Counted from the stretch's first letter, positions 1 to 9,365 are shown. The stretch: DNA of 64,000 nucleotides from Dethiosulfatarculus sandiegensis (GCF_000931935.2 NZ_AZAC01000017.1:1-64000); one strand, 5' to 3'. The notes: generated by a model from the sequence alone, not told the origin. Made by a program: numbers and translations.

Positions 1-549
1 GTTTTTTACTGTCCCTTCATCGCGGATTTTGACCCGCAGGGCGTCGAAGATCACCAGAGGGTAAAGGGCGTCCAGGGGCCGATTCTGCCATTCCCGAACC
101 TCTTCCATAACGGCGTCGGTCACTCGCGAAATCAGGTCGGGCGAAACCTGGACTGCGTATAGCTCCTTGAGATGTGACTGGATTTCCCGGACCGTCATGC
201 CTCGGGCATACAAGGAAATGATCTTGTCGTCAAAGCCGTCGAAATGGCGCTGGCCCTTTTTGATCAACTGAGGTTCGAAGCTGCCGTCGCGGTCGCGGGG
301 GACTGACAACTCCATTTCGCCACCGCTTGACTTCACCCGCTTTTTGCCGTGGCCGTTTCGGGTGTTGCCGCTTTTGGCTTCCGGCTTCTTACCTTTCTCG
401 CACCCCAGGTGGTGCGTAAGCTCCGCTCCAAGCGCCTTCTCAACCAGGGCCTTCTTCAGCTTTTGGAATATTCCGTTTTCTCCCAACAGGTCTTCGGGCT
501 TCTCATAGCCCTTGAGCAACTCATCAAGCAACTCGTCCTTGGTAGCCAT
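1..549 (-). CDS. IS256-family (mutator-type) transposase, N-terminal part, runs off window
   Basis: The minus strand is open from an ATG at 549 to the window edge (183 codons). The translation begins MATKDELLDELLKGYEKPED and continues with the typical IS256 pattern: an alpha-helical N-terminus, then THHLGCEKG, a GNTRNGHGKK-like motif and a SVPRDRDGSFEPQLI block. These are hallmarks of the transposase_mut family, a cut-and-paste or copy-out DDE enzyme acting on element ends. Only the N-terminal portion is in the window, so the DDE catalytic residues cannot be judged. Family assignment is firm; intactness is unknown. Confidence 0.9.
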   Translation of the reverse strand, partial: MATKDELLDELLKGYEKPEDLLGENGIFQKLKKALVEKALGAELTHHLGCEKGKKPEAKSGNTRNGHGKKRVKSSGGEMELSVPRDRDGSFEPQLIKKGQRHFDGFDDKIISLYARGMTVREIQSHLKELYAVQVSPDLISRVTDAVMEEVREWQNRPLDALYPLVIFDALRVKIRDEGTVKN

Positions 550-618
550 TCTGCGTACTCCTCCGATGATGGGGTGATTATCTCACAATTGGCTCTATAC
601 ACGAAATTCCTGACACTC
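1..618 (-). mobile_element. IS256-family element, one end and 5' part
   Basis: The transposase gene is preceded on the minus strand by a leader that starts near 618-620 with GAGTGTCAGGAATTTCGTG, which resembles known IS256-type terminal sequences. Beyond this point the sequence switches to the body of an IS481-type gene, so the element end lies here. The other end and the target duplication are outside the window. Confidence 0.6.
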
Positions 619-1036
619 CTTCGCTTAAAACGATCTTGGTTTCAGATACGTGCCGCTCCAGACGTAGCAGTCGCTCATGGCGGCTCAAAAGGTTGTGTCG
701 CGACCACACGCCTCTAACCCCACCGGAGCTGACTTGGATTCCTTTGAGAGCCAGCTCATCGGCAACTCGAAGGCACCCGTGGGTGGGATAATCCAAACAG
801 TGATCCAGAATGGCCTTTTCGATTTCCTCTGATACGCGGTTGGGGTGGGGGCCCTTGGGGCCTGGCAGCCGGTCTATCAGACCTTCTGCTCCGTAGGTCT
901 GATAGTTGCGTCTGATCTCATAGAACTGCTGGCGTGAATAGCCCATGATCTTGCAGGCGCGACTTACGTTTTTCATTTCGGCAGCAAGCTCTAGCAAACT
1001 GAGCTTCCTACGTGCTACTTTCTTCTCGGTGGTCAT
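619..1036 (-). pseudogene. IS481-type transposase, truncated by the IS256 insertion
   Basis: Start chosen at 1036 because an AAGGAGG ribosome site lies about 8 nt upstream; the open frame extends further up to 1108. The product starts MTTEKKVARRKLSLLELAAE and has a helix-turn-helix of the IS481/IS3-like kind (SRACKIMGYSRQQFYEIRR) followed by DRLPGPKGPHPNRV, a usual IS481 motif. After about 139 residues (LERHVSETKIVLSEG) the frame enters the IS256 end and stops at 578. The whole DDE catalytic domain is missing, so this is an interrupted copy. Confidence 0.8.
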
Positions 1037-1154
1037 GTCCTTTGCCTCCTTGGGTTTGAAGTGCTTCAGCAACACTTCTTCTAACCCAGTAGGAGGCGAC
1101 ATGGCCACCTCTTCATTTGGCTCAATGTGTCAGGTAATTACCATCACAGAACAC
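1037..1154 (-). mobile_element. Leader and probable terminus of the IS481-type element
   Basis: This stretch lies between the IS481 start codon and the point near 1154/1155 where sequence shared with the second IS5 remnant begins. It contains TGTCAGGTAATTACCATCAC at about 1128-1147, a plausible IS481 end (such ends often begin TGT). The junction inside the IS5-like sequence shows that the IS481 element landed in an already present IS5 copy. Confidence 0.5.
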
Positions 1155-1917
1155 GTGCGGCTAAAACCGTAATCCCTTTTCAGAGTACCGAAGCCCCTCT
1201 CAACTTTTCCCCTGAGGCCGCTGATAACCCGGTTCATTAATTTTTCAGACTCAGTCAGTTCTTTTCCCTTGACTGCCTTGCACATGATTCCGCCAGTGAG
1301 GTTGCCCTTTTTAAGCTCTATTCTGTTCTGGGCGCTGGCATATTCCTTGTCTGCGAAAACCATTCAAACCCGGGGTGTGTTTGATTCTTGGACCACCTCC
1401 ATAAGCTCCTTGGTGTCCGCCTGGTTGTCCGGTGTTACATGACCGCCATTTTTGAAGCTATGATCAGCATCAGTGGCCATGTGCAGTTTGTAGCCGTAGT
1501 AGGATTTTTAGCCTTGATGGCCCATTTGGCTTCACTATCATCAGAGTAGGTGGTGGTCACCTCACAATTTGACAGGCTGTCTTCATCTTCTATTTTCCCC
1601 ACGATTAGAGTTTTTCTGGGGCGACGACTGGATTCCACAATAGATGCGTCAACGATAGCCCCTTGTTTGATTATCAGGCCATGGTCTTCGAGTTGACCGG
1701 CAAAAATGTTGAACAGCTTCACGTCCAAACCGCGCTCTAAAAGATGATTGCGGAAGCGGCCTATAGTGGAGGCGTCTGGGGTGTCGTAATCAAAAGAAAA
1801 ACCGGCAAATCCGACCACCGGCGGGGGCGAGAAAGGTTTGCCCCGGCTCGGCTGTTTCCTTGCCCGGACAATTCGAACCAATTGACCGCACAAGTGTTTA
1901 GGTGTTATTAAAAATTA
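1155..1917 (-). pseudogene. IS5-family transposase remnant, copy A
   Basis: Read on the minus strand this gives IS5-type transposase sequence in pieces: FDYDTPDASTIGRFRNHLLE, then GAIVDASIVESSRRPRK, then after a one-base frame break at a run of A near 1508 a YYGYKLHMATDADHS block, then after an in-frame TGA near 1364 the block MVFADKEYASAQNRIELKKG. The N-terminal 60-90 residues are missing and the 3' end is cut by the IS481 junction. It is therefore inactive. The same frame break and the same TGA occur in the second copy at 7.3-8.3 kb, so that copy is a duplicate of this decayed state. Confidence 0.8.
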
Positions 1918-1944
1918 ATGAACAACGTCTGGGTGGGGGGAAAC

Positions 1945-4665
1945 ATGTCCAGATATTTTTATGTGCCGCTTTTGATCCTGCTTTTGGTTTGCACTGCCTG
2001 TAAAGAGTCTTCTCCTTCCAAAACAGATCTTGCCTCGGGCATCAAGGCCTATGAAGCTCACGACTATGTTACAGCCCTCAGGATATTGAAACCCCTGGCG
2101 GAAAAGGGTGATCCCAAGGCCCAGTATTACCTTTCCCTCACTCACTTGGGAGGGGCGGCCCGCTACCCTGAGTTTTCCTGGAAAAAGGGCGAAAAGTGGC
2201 TGAAAAAGGCAGAGGAACAAAAATATCCAAGGGCCCTGTTCGATGTCGCGGTTGATTGTTTCCATTCCGGCAGGGTTGATAAGTCAAAGTATCAAAAGGC
2301 AAGAGAGTATTTTCTGGAGCTGGCGGAAATGGGTGATCCCGTGGCCCTGGATTACCTGGGGGAGATGTATTTAGAGGGCAAGGGGGTGCCGATTGATCCT
2401 GCCAGGGCTGCGGACTATTTCCGCCGGGCCGACGCCCGTGGTGTGCAGAGGGCCAAAGTTAATTTGCACCAAATGTTTGACTACGGCCTTGTGTTTCCCC
2501 CTGATTATGCCCGGGCCCTTAAACATTACCGCAAAATGGCAGAAGAAAATGTTGGTGGCGAGGGCGCATATAACCTGGGGCGGATGTACCTGAAAGGCTG
2601 GGGCGTGGTTCAAAACGATGAAACAGCCGTCAAGTGGTTTGAAAGGGCCTTGGAACGGAATTTTTATCAGGCCGCGTTTAGTCTGGGGAGCATGTATTAC
2701 CAGGGGATGGGCGTGAAGGCGGACCCCGAAAAGGGCCTGCGTTATTTGCAAAGGGCCATGTTGGGCGACAATGGAGCGGGCTATTTGTATTTTTATGCCA
2801 TTTACCTTCATGACCGATTCAATATTTTGCCTTTTGACCAGGCTTTTAAGTTGATCAAAGATCGGGCAATAAAACAACAAGACCCCCATGCTGAATATGC
2901 CTTGGGCATGATTTTTTACCAGGGCAGGCTTGTACCCAGGGACTATTCCAAGGCGGTTTTCTGGCTTACCAAGTCGGCAGAAAAAGGTCATGCCGCGGCT
3001 CAGTACTGGCTGAGTAGATGCTATTTCTATGGGCGAGGCGTGTTAGAGAATGATGAGAAGAAGAAGTACTGGGTTGTTAAATCCGCCTTTCAGGGGAATC
3101 TGATTGCCTTGGATGTGTTTACGATAAAGGTGGATTACGCGCTTTGCTGGGACTTTCCCAAGGATATGGAGGATGCCAAGTTGTTTTTGAATGAGGCCTT
3201 TTTGGGTGATCCCAGGTTGCAGTATCAGGCCGGCCGCATGTTTGAAATGGGGTTATTGTTTGAGCAGGACTATGCCAAGGCAGCCCATTGGTATGGCCTG
3301 GCCGCTAAAAGGGGCCATGCCCTGGCCCTGTATCGAAAGGCCCGTCTGCATCATTATGGTCAAGGGGTGAAAACCGATTATAAAAAAGCGTTTTCCGGTT
3401 ATATGCAGGCTACCCTGCAAGGGGTGAAAGACGCCTACATCGGTTTAGGAGAGCTTTATCGCTTGGGTTTGGGGTGTGAAAAGGATGCGGAAATCGCCCT
3501 GACTTGGTATCAGGGCACAAGTGGAGAGAGGGCCTGGGTTAACCAGATGGTAGGAGAGATTTATGCCAAGGGCCAAGGCGGTTCCAAAAATTATTTAAAG
3601 GCAGTACATTGGTTCAAAAAGGCTGAGTTTTGTGGTTATCTTTGGGCTGAATATCGTTCTGCCGAGATGGAAGACGATGATTCCAATCACTCCCAAAAGA
3701 CCCTCCTTGAAAGAATTAAATATTTGTACAAATTGGCTGAAAAAGGAGATCCCAGGGCCCAGAACAACCTGGGAGTGATTTATGCCAAGGGTGTGGGGGT
3801 TAAAAAAAATCCTGCGTCGGCCCTTAAATGGCTCAAACGTTCCGCCAGGCAGGACAATCCAGTGGGCCTCTATAACCTTGGGGTGATGTTTTATAATGGA
3901 GATGGCGTCCCTCATGATTACCTAAGGGGATTTTATTCATTTTTGGCTTCAGCTGAAAAGGGATATGCCCAGGCTCAATATATGACAGGCTATTGTTATT
4001 ACAATTGTCATGGAGTCCCCTTGTCCGGTAGTAGTCATGGACTCTCTTATGCGTCTCATGTGTCAAGTGAGTGGTTTGATAAGGCAGTTAAAAAAGAACA
4101 TCCAGGAGCACTATATTTTACGGCCATGTTTTTAACCGGGCATTTTGAGAGAGATAAGTATCGGTATTTAATGAAAAGAGCCTGTAAGAAAAAATATGCA
4201 AAAGCCCTTTATGCGTGGGGGGAGTATATACTTCACGGTCATTATAAAAGAGAGCCTGAGACTGATAAAAAGGCCTTGGCCTTGATCAGGGAAGCTGCTT
4301 TAAAAGGAGTTGCCAGTGCCCAATACAGTTTGGGGGTTAATTTATTGATAAGGGCTGAAACATGGGAACAAAGAAAAAAGGCCATGGCCTGGATAAAACA
4401 GGCTGCAGAGTCTGAAGATTATGAGGCTCAGGGATTTTTTGGTGAAAAGCTGGCTAAAGGCGAGGATGTTGAAAAGGACTTGGTGCAGGCCTACAAATGG
4501 TTCAAGCTGGCTATGGCCGGATTGGCGAAGGGAGATTACTATGAAGATATCGGTGATCTTGTAGATGAAATTTCTCAAAAAATGACCCCAGAGCAGCTTA
4601 AACAGGCCGAATTTTTGACCAGAACCTGGGAACCGCCAGACAGAAAATATTATCTTACCAATTGA
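1945..4665 (+). CDS. Sel1-repeat lipoprotein
   Basis: A 906-residue protein made almost entirely of Sel1-like (TPR-related) repeats of about 36 residues, with the usual A.YNLG.MY..G.GV..D..KA..W...A pattern repeated roughly twenty times. Start chosen at 1945 because of the GGGTGGGGGG ribosome site just upstream; an in-frame ATG at 1918 has no such site. The N-terminus (MSRYFYVPLLILLLVCTACK) is a hydrophobic signal ending in a Cys, consistent with a lipoprotein although the -3 position (Cys) is unusual. Sel1 proteins act as protein-protein scaffolds, often at the cell envelope; the partner is unknown. The gene immediately follows the IS5 remnant, and its first 36 bases with the upstream leader are duplicated at 8280-8348. 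Confidence 0.85.
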   Translation: MSRYFYVPLLILLLVCTACKESSPSKTDLASGIKAYEAHDYVTALRILKPLAEKGDPKAQYYLSLTHLGGAARYPEFSWKKGEKWLKKAEEQKYPRALFDVAVDCFHSGRVDKSKYQKAREYFLELAEMGDPVALDYLGEMYLEGKGVPIDPARAADYFRRADARGVQRAKVNLHQMFDYGLVFPPDYARALKHYRKMAEENVGGEGAYNLGRMYLKGWGVVQNDETAVKWFERALERNFYQAAFSLGSMYYQGMGVKADPEKGLRYLQRAMLGDNGAGYLYFYAIYLHDRFNILPFDQAFKLIKDRAIKQQDPHAEYALGMIFYQGRLVPRDYSKAVFWLTKSAEKGHAAAQYWLSRCYFYGRGVLENDEKKKYWVVKSAFQGNLIALDVFTIKVDYALCWDFPKDMEDAKLFLNEAFLGDPRLQYQAGRMFEMGLLFEQDYAKAAHWYGLAAKRGHALALYRKARLHHYGQGVKTDYKKAFSGYMQATLQGVKDAYIGLGELYRLGLGCEKDAEIALTWYQGTSGERAWVNQMVGEIYAKGQGGSKNYLKAVHWFKKAEFCGYLWAEYRSAEMEDDDSNHSQKTLLERIKYLYKLAEKGDPRAQNNLGVIYAKGVGVKKNPASALKWLKRSARQDNPVGLYNLGVMFYNGDGVPHDYLRGFYSFLASAEKGYAQAQYMTGYCYYNCHGVPLSGSSHGLSYASHVSSEWFDKAVKKEHPGALYFTAMFLTGHFERDKYRYLMKRACKKKYAKALYAWGEYILHGHYKREPETDKKALALIREAALKGVASAQYSLGVNLLIRAETWEQRKKAMAWIKQAAESEDYEAQGFFGEKLAKGEDVEKDLVQAYKWFKLAMAGLAKGDYYEDIGDLVDEISQKMTPEQLKQAEFLTRTWEPPDRKYYLTN

Positions 4666-4875
4666 AATTCTATTGCCATATCTCTTGGTAAAAAATGGTG
4701 TTTTTCTTAATTTCTTCGAACCCATTGTCAAGGTTATATTTGCTTAAAAAAAGTAACTTTACCCATTGGCTATACATAATCACTTTAAAATAGTGTTATA
4801 CCGTTTGGCTGCGAGAGAGGTGATATCCTTAGTCTGTCGGCTAAAGAAGTCACTGTTTTAGAGGGGGGCTATAAG

Positions 4876-7038
4876 ATGGGTTCATTTTTAGGTGATTTAA
4901 AGGTTCAATATTTAGGTGCCTTTAGTGAAGAAGACCTTGATTATGATCCAGCAAGGGATGGTAAGGCTCCTATAAGGTTTGATTCTTATCACCAATGGCT
5001 GGTCTTGGATGATCTTTACTATATAACTGATAAAAACAGGTTGATTAAAATAGAAGCCGGTACTTTGACTGATTTTGCCAGTGTGCCTAAGGTGGTTAGA
5101 AAGTTAATACCTGATACAGGTAAGATGTCCAAGCCTGCGTTGCTTCATGATTGGCTTTATCGTAAACCTTTTTATGATAAATTAAAATATGCACCTCAGT
5201 CAGAGCAGCCCATTTCTTCAATTGGAGTAGAAGACTTAGAAAGATCGTCTGTTCTTATAAGAGAAGCTTCTGCATGTAAGGGTAAAAAATCCGTTAAATT
5301 TGATATTGAACATATCAAAAAAAAGAATGGTTGGTCTGATGAAGATCTCTCAAGGAGTTTTACCTATATTTTTAAATGCTGCAAAAATCCTACTCTTCTA
5401 ACCAAGATATCACAAAATAGTCTTCGCAAAAATGGCAATGAGGATGTTAACCGGTCATTAGAAAGTGAAAAATCTTCTAATGTCGGTGAATTAAAACTAA
5501 TTTTAGATAGCATTATAGTAAAAGAAAACAGTAAAAGTAAAACAGAGAAGAAAAAGTACCCGCTTTCGCAAGACTATATTGCTGACTCAGGAGAACGAGT
5601 TCCTTTTATCGATGGTGTTTCTCAGATTGGTTACAAAAAAGCGGGGATTGGGAGTAGGTTAGGAGGTAAGGGTGATGAGTTACGTTCTATATCTCGGTCA
5701 GATATTGATAAGATGCTATTTGAAAATATGCTTACAAATGGTTTTAATTATGGACAAGCATTGGCAACTTTTGTTGCAGTGAATTCTTTTGGGGCAGACT
5801 CATATAATGGTGGACCAGAAAAGAATGAAGGTGCTTCAATAGATCCCGAATTGATTCTTAAAATGCTTAATAATAAATTTAAATTGAAAGCATTAAAAGC
5901 AGAACTAGAATATATCACTGGGAATACTTTTCAAAACTTACCTAAAAATACTGATGCCGATGGTTTTCTCAAAAAATACTGTGGTGTACTTAGGCGCGTG
6001 TATAATAGTATAGATACCCCTGAAAAACTCCAATCCTATCATATAGCCCTTTTGAGGTCATTTAAGGGAGATCCCCATGAATATATGCGTAAGGCATCGG
6101 AATTTGAAAAGGCTTCTATTTTCGCCGGAAACAAAGAAGCCTCAGATAGGATGGATCAGCTGGAGGCCATGACTTATTTCATGAAAAAAAATCCTTTTTC
6201 TGATATTGAAAATACCAGGCAATATAGGGAGGTATTACGAAAAAATTTTTATCCAAATAAAGATTATGATCTTTTGTCCAAGCAGGAATTGAAACTCACC
6301 AGTTGGCCGGGATCGAACCATAAAATAGCTGAAAATAAAAATGACTTTTTTGTACCTAAAAAATCGATTTCCCAAAATCCTTCCATTTTGAATAAAGAGA
6401 CAATCGATACTCCCGGCAGGAGTTGGTCGGGTAATAATTTTCGAGTTGATCGGCCGCTTTATGCTCAAAATTTAAACCAAAAACCAAAAACATATGGTGC
6501 AGGTATTGTTGGAGAGGGCTTTGCCAAAGAAATTGCTCCGGTTAATCCGTTAGCGGCTACGGCCCAAGCCGAGCCCCAACGTGCATCGTATGGCGAGAAA
6601 ATCGTCAGGCAAGGCCTTTTGGCCGGGAACAGGCCGGTAGATAAGTCGGCGTCTATAGCCCAAGCCACACCCCTGAATTTTTTTCGTGGAGATCAGATTA
6701 CAGGGGCGGGGATTTTGGGGCTCAACAGGCCTGAAAACCTGCTAGGCCAGGTTTTGGCTGATATTTTAAAGAGTCGAACAGAGACACCTTTTCCGGGGAT
6801 AAGCCAATCAATTCCCACAGCCGGGCCGGAAACTTTGATCCCCGGGACAACGGGGCCGATGATCCCAAATGGGGGGGTAAGCAGTTTGGGTCTCTTAAAT
6901 CTGCCCGCAGCCTTTTTTTTGAGGGATGAAATGCCCAACCAGCCGATCTTTGAATTTGGCGGTTTGGGGCAACATGCTCCTGCAACACGGCAAACAGGGC
7001 AGCCAATACCAGGCAAGCCAAGGCAATCGCCCCGTTAA
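4876..7038 (+). CDS. DUF1353 protein with a large insertion and a repeat-rich tail
   Basis: A 720-residue protein behind a GAGGGGGG ribosome site. Residues about 55-96 carry the first half of a DUF1353 domain (GTLTDFASVPKVVRKL, then LLHDWLYR), known mainly from phage and phage-like proteins of unknown role. The pattern expected for its second half (D..L..NM...G.....A...VAVNSFG...Y) appears only at residues about 274-315, so some 180 low-complexity, Lys/Ser-rich residues separate the halves. Residues about 540-635 hold three tandem 32-residue repeats (YGAGIVGEG.., YGEKIVRQG.., RGDQITGAG..), then a Pro/Gly-rich tail. No signal peptide or membrane segment. Codon use is AT-rich compared with later genes. 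A diverged copy of the tail lies at 11398-12042. Function unknown. Confidence 0.75.
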   Translation: MGSFLGDLKVQYLGAFSEEDLDYDPARDGKAPIRFDSYHQWLVLDDLYYITDKNRLIKIEAGTLTDFASVPKVVRKLIPDTGKMSKPALLHDWLYRKPFYDKLKYAPQSEQPISSIGVEDLERSSVLIREASACKGKKSVKFDIEHIKKKNGWSDEDLSRSFTYIFKCCKNPTLLTKISQNSLRKNGNEDVNRSLESEKSSNVGELKLILDSIIVKENSKSKTEKKKYPLSQDYIADSGERVPFIDGVSQIGYKKAGIGSRLGGKGDELRSISRSDIDKMLFENMLTNGFNYGQALATFVAVNSFGADSYNGGPEKNEGASIDPELILKMLNNKFKLKALKAELEYITGNTFQNLPKNTDADGFLKKYCGVLRRVYNSIDTPEKLQSYHIALLRSFKGDPHEYMRKASEFEKASIFAGNKEASDRMDQLEAMTYFMKKNPFSDIENTRQYREVLRKNFYPNKDYDLLSKQELKLTSWPGSNHKIAENKNDFFVPKKSISQNPSILNKETIDTPGRSWSGNNFRVDRPLYAQNLNQKPKTYGAGIVGEGFAKEIAPVNPLAATAQAEPQRASYGEKIVRQGLLAGNRPVDKSASIAQATPLNFFRGDQITGAGILGLNRPENLLGQVLADILKSRTETPFPGISQSIPTAGPETLIPGTTGPMIPNGGVSSLGLLNLPAAFFLRDEMPNQPIFEFGGLGQHAPATRQTGQPIPGKPRQSPR
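6493..6780 (+). repeat. Three tandem 96-bp coding repeats (32-residue units)
   Basis: Units begin at 6493, 6589 and 6685. They encode YGAGIVGEGFAK.., YGEKIVRQGLLA.. and RGDQITGAGILG.., each with conserved Gly, an aliphatic pair and a Pro around residue 16-18. The third unit is the most diverged. The same three units are present in the partial copy at 11.6-11.85 kb. Confidence 0.6.
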
Positions 7039-7320
7039 GCCCATGGCGTTTTTTATGTTGCAATAATTACCATAGGTTCCGCACCTGATCCGGATCTGTA
7101 GTAATGTCGTTGCTTCTTAATTTTGCAGCGCACGGGAGCCCTTTATCATCAAGTTGACTAGTTTTATTAAGAAAAGGCCTTTTCCCCCAAAGGGCCGTCC
7201 TCCTTTTATAAATACTGCAAAGTTTTTTTGATCCTTACCGGCATAAACGGTGGTTCAGTCACCTGATAACACAATATGAAGCCGGCGCATAATTAACTTG
7301 GTTGTATCTTTCCCTTTTTG
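7039..7320. other. Duplicated non-coding stretch after the DUF1353 gene
   Basis: From the DUF1353 stop to about 7277 this sequence is clearly alike to 12043-12283, including the ggt 3'-end fragment. After the shared ...ACACAATATGAA the two copies diverge, marking the end of the duplicated block. No gene is supported here on either strand; a hydrophobic minus-strand reading frame across the DUF1353 3' end is a shadow. Confidence 0.55.
7083..7156 (-). pseudogene. Fragment matching the 3' end of gamma-glutamyltransferase gene (copy 1)
   Basis: On the minus strand this 74-bp stretch reads QLDDKGLPCAAKLRSNDI and ends in DPDQV, matching the C-terminus of the ggt-like gene at 18209 (QLDGKGFQGAAEFRRDGI...PDQV). 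At base level about three quarters of positions agree by eye, and the match ends at the stop codon of ggt. No upstream ggt sequence is recognisable. A second copy lies at 12086-12159. Confidence 0.6.
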
Positions 7321-8279
7321 ATACGGTTTTTTATGGTGCCAGCCCTGTTTTTTTTCAAAATGAGTAGCCTTTTAGTTGCCTCTTTGGGGCGCTTCGGACC
7401 GTATTGAGGCGTCTTTTATCCCCTCGGCGCACTACCCTCACCATAAGCGCCGCCTTTTTAAGGTTGAAGGCCATGGTGGTTAAGAGAAACTCCAGTTTCA
7501 CCTTGGCACATCCAATGTAGCGAGTGCGGCTAAAACCGTGATCCCTTTTCAGAGTACCGAAGCCCCTCTCAACTTTTCCCCTGAGGCCGCTGATAACCCG
7601 GTTCATTAATTTTTCAGACTCAGTCAGTTCTTTTCCCTTGACTGCCTTGCACATGATTCCGTCAGTGAGGTTGCCCTTTTTAAGCTCTATTCTGTTCTGG
7701 GCGCTGGCATATTCCTTGTCTGCGAAAACCATTCAACCCCTGGGTGTGTTTGATTCTTGGACCACCTCCATAAGCTCCTTGGTGTCCGCCCGGTTGTCCG
7801 GTGTTACATGATGCCTATTATGAAGCTATGATCAGCATCAGTGGCCATGTGCAGTTTGTAGCCGTAGTAGGATTTTTAGCCTTGATGGCCCATTTGGCTT
7901 CACTATCATCAGAGTAGGTGGTGGTCACCTCACAATTTGACAGGCTGTCTTCATCTTCTATTTTCCCCACGATTAGAGTTTTTCTGGGGCGACGACTGGA
8001 TTCCACAATAGATGCGTCAACAATAGCCCCTTGTTTGATTATCAGGCCATGGTCTTCGAGTTGACCGGCAAAAATGTTGAACAGCTTCACGTCCAAACCG
8101 CGCTCTAAAAGATGATTGCGGAAGCGGCCTATAGTGGAGGCGTCTGGGGTGTCGTAGTCAAAAGAAAAACCGGCAAATCCGACCACCGGCGGGGGCGAGA
8201 AAGGTTTGCCCCGGCTCGGCTGTTTCCTTGCCCGGACAATTCGAACCAATTGACCGCACAAGTGTTTAGGTGTTATTAA
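7321..8279 (-). pseudogene. IS5-family transposase remnant, copy B
   Basis: Same sequence as copy A (1155-1917) from about 7524 upward, with only scattered substitutions and one small indel, and the same frame break near the A-run and the same in-frame TGA before MVFADKEYAS. Unlike copy A its 3' part is complete (VKLEFLLTTMAFNLKKAAL and about 30 further residues). The N-terminus is missing at the same place as in copy A. It is inactive. Shared defects and shared flank show it arose by duplication of a decayed copy, not by transposition. Confidence 0.8.
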
Positions 8280-8348
8280 AAATTAATGAACAACGTCTGG
8301 GTGGGGGGAAACATGTCCAGATATTTTTATGTGCCGCTTTTGATCCTG
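8280..8348 (+). pseudogene. Duplicated leader and first 12 codons of the Sel1 lipoprotein gene
   Basis: This sequence is identical by eye to 1912-1980, including the GGGTGGGGGG ribosome site and the start codon (here at 8313), encoding MSRYFYVPLLIL. It then runs into the end of an IS3-type element. The rest of the Sel1 gene is absent, so this is a broken copy. Confidence 0.85.
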
Positions 8349-9119
8349 CCCATGAAAAACGGACAATCAGTTAAGCTACAGTTTTCATTTCAAAGTCCAA
8401 TGGGCTGATATGTGCCATTGGCACTATGCCTTATGGTTCGGTTGCATTCCGCCTCAATATACTCAAAGACAGCCTGACGCGTGATTCCACGGGTGTCGAA
8501 GCTTTCGCCATGGACCAGTTCTACTTTCATGGAATGGAAAAAGCTCTCGTCAAAAAGCATTATCGTATGGGTTGCCTTTGGCGCTCATGGAGCAAATCAG
8601 TTTTTGTTTTTTGATCAGGGCTTGGTATTTCTTAGAGTAATACTGGCTGCCCCGATCAGAGTGAACGATTACGCCCTTGGGCATGCGCCGCCGCCAAAGG
8701 GCCATTTGCAAAGCATCAGTGTCCAGCTTTGCATTCATGCGCTTATCCATGGCCCAGCCGACCACCATGCGCGAAAATAACTCCAGCACCACGGCCAGGT
8801 ACAGCCAGCCCTCGCCGGTCCACTTGGCAAGCTGCCGCTTCAGCCGGGCATTTGCGATGGCCTGCTCTTTTTCGGTCTCACTGCGGCTGGCCTCAAATCT
8901 GTCTTTCTTGCGCCAACCATGGAGCTGGGACTCCTGAAGACCCAGTTGCTTAGCCGCACCGGCTACTCCAACCTGCTCGGCCAGCCCAAGCGCCTCTGGC
9001 TTGAACTCCGTCGAAAACCGGCGGCGTGGCGACTTCTTCTGATTTTTCTGTGCTGCCATTGAACACCTCCGTAAAGCAAATTACTCGCTTAACAAGGTGT
9101 CCGTTAAAGATGGGCTGGA
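8344..9119 (-). mobile_element. Internally deleted IS3-family element with both ends
   Basis: The two ends form inverted repeats: 8344-8365 reads TCCTGCCCAT....AACGGACA and the complement of 9098-9119 reads TCCAGCCCAT....AACGGACA. Between them (776 bp) lie orfA and only part of orfB. A full IS3 element would be about 1.2-1.5 kb, so an internal segment is missing. It could be moved only by a transposase supplied in trans. Confidence 0.75.
8400..9059 (-). pseudogene. IS3-family orfA/orfB fusion by deletion, frameshifted
   Basis: Starting at 9059 the product begins like an IS3 orfA ([20 protein letters not shown], then a helix-turn-helix and the leucine-rich NARLKRQLA). It then jumps directly into the middle of orfB ([20 protein letters not shown], then [13 protein letters not shown]). 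The second Asp of the DDE triad (HSDRGSQY) is present, the first region is deleted. After GNPYDNAF a +1 shift stops the frame at 8550; the remainder (SFFHSMKVELVHGESF...) continues in another frame to about 8400. Not functional. Confidence 0.8.
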
Positions 9120-9365
9120 TTAAACAAGGTCTCAAACAGATTAGTGTACTGACGGGGTAAACAAGGCCGCAAACTTCCGGGTAAAGGCTGCTTCGCAGTT
9201 ACTATCTCATAATTTGAGATATAGGCTCGAGTAAGGAAAGATCTTGGCAATCAGCTATAAACGGACGTGACTCACGGTGGAACGCCGGTGCCTCCCACAT
9301 GAACCATGCCATTAGTAACTAATCGTTTTTTTTAAAGCATGTGCTTGATTATTAGGTTCGACCAT
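9120..9365. other. Intergenic stretch with a short palindrome
   Basis: No gene is supported. A perfect inverted repeat TATCTCA-TAATT-TGAGATA lies at 9203-9221; it has no following T-run, so it is more like an operator or recombination site than a terminator. The remainder shows nothing I recognise until the sigma-28 promoter at 9366. Confidence 0.4.

Noticed and set aside
1364..1366. TGA in the IS5 remnant as a selenocysteine codon
   Set aside because: The copy is truncated at both ends and frameshifted, and the second copy carrying the TGA is a duplication of this one; no SECIS-like hairpin was evident.
6722..7063. Minus-strand frame with a hydrophobic segment opposite the DUF1353 tail
   Set aside because: The plus-strand frame is preserved in both copies through in-frame indels, while the minus-strand frame is changed; it is a shadow.
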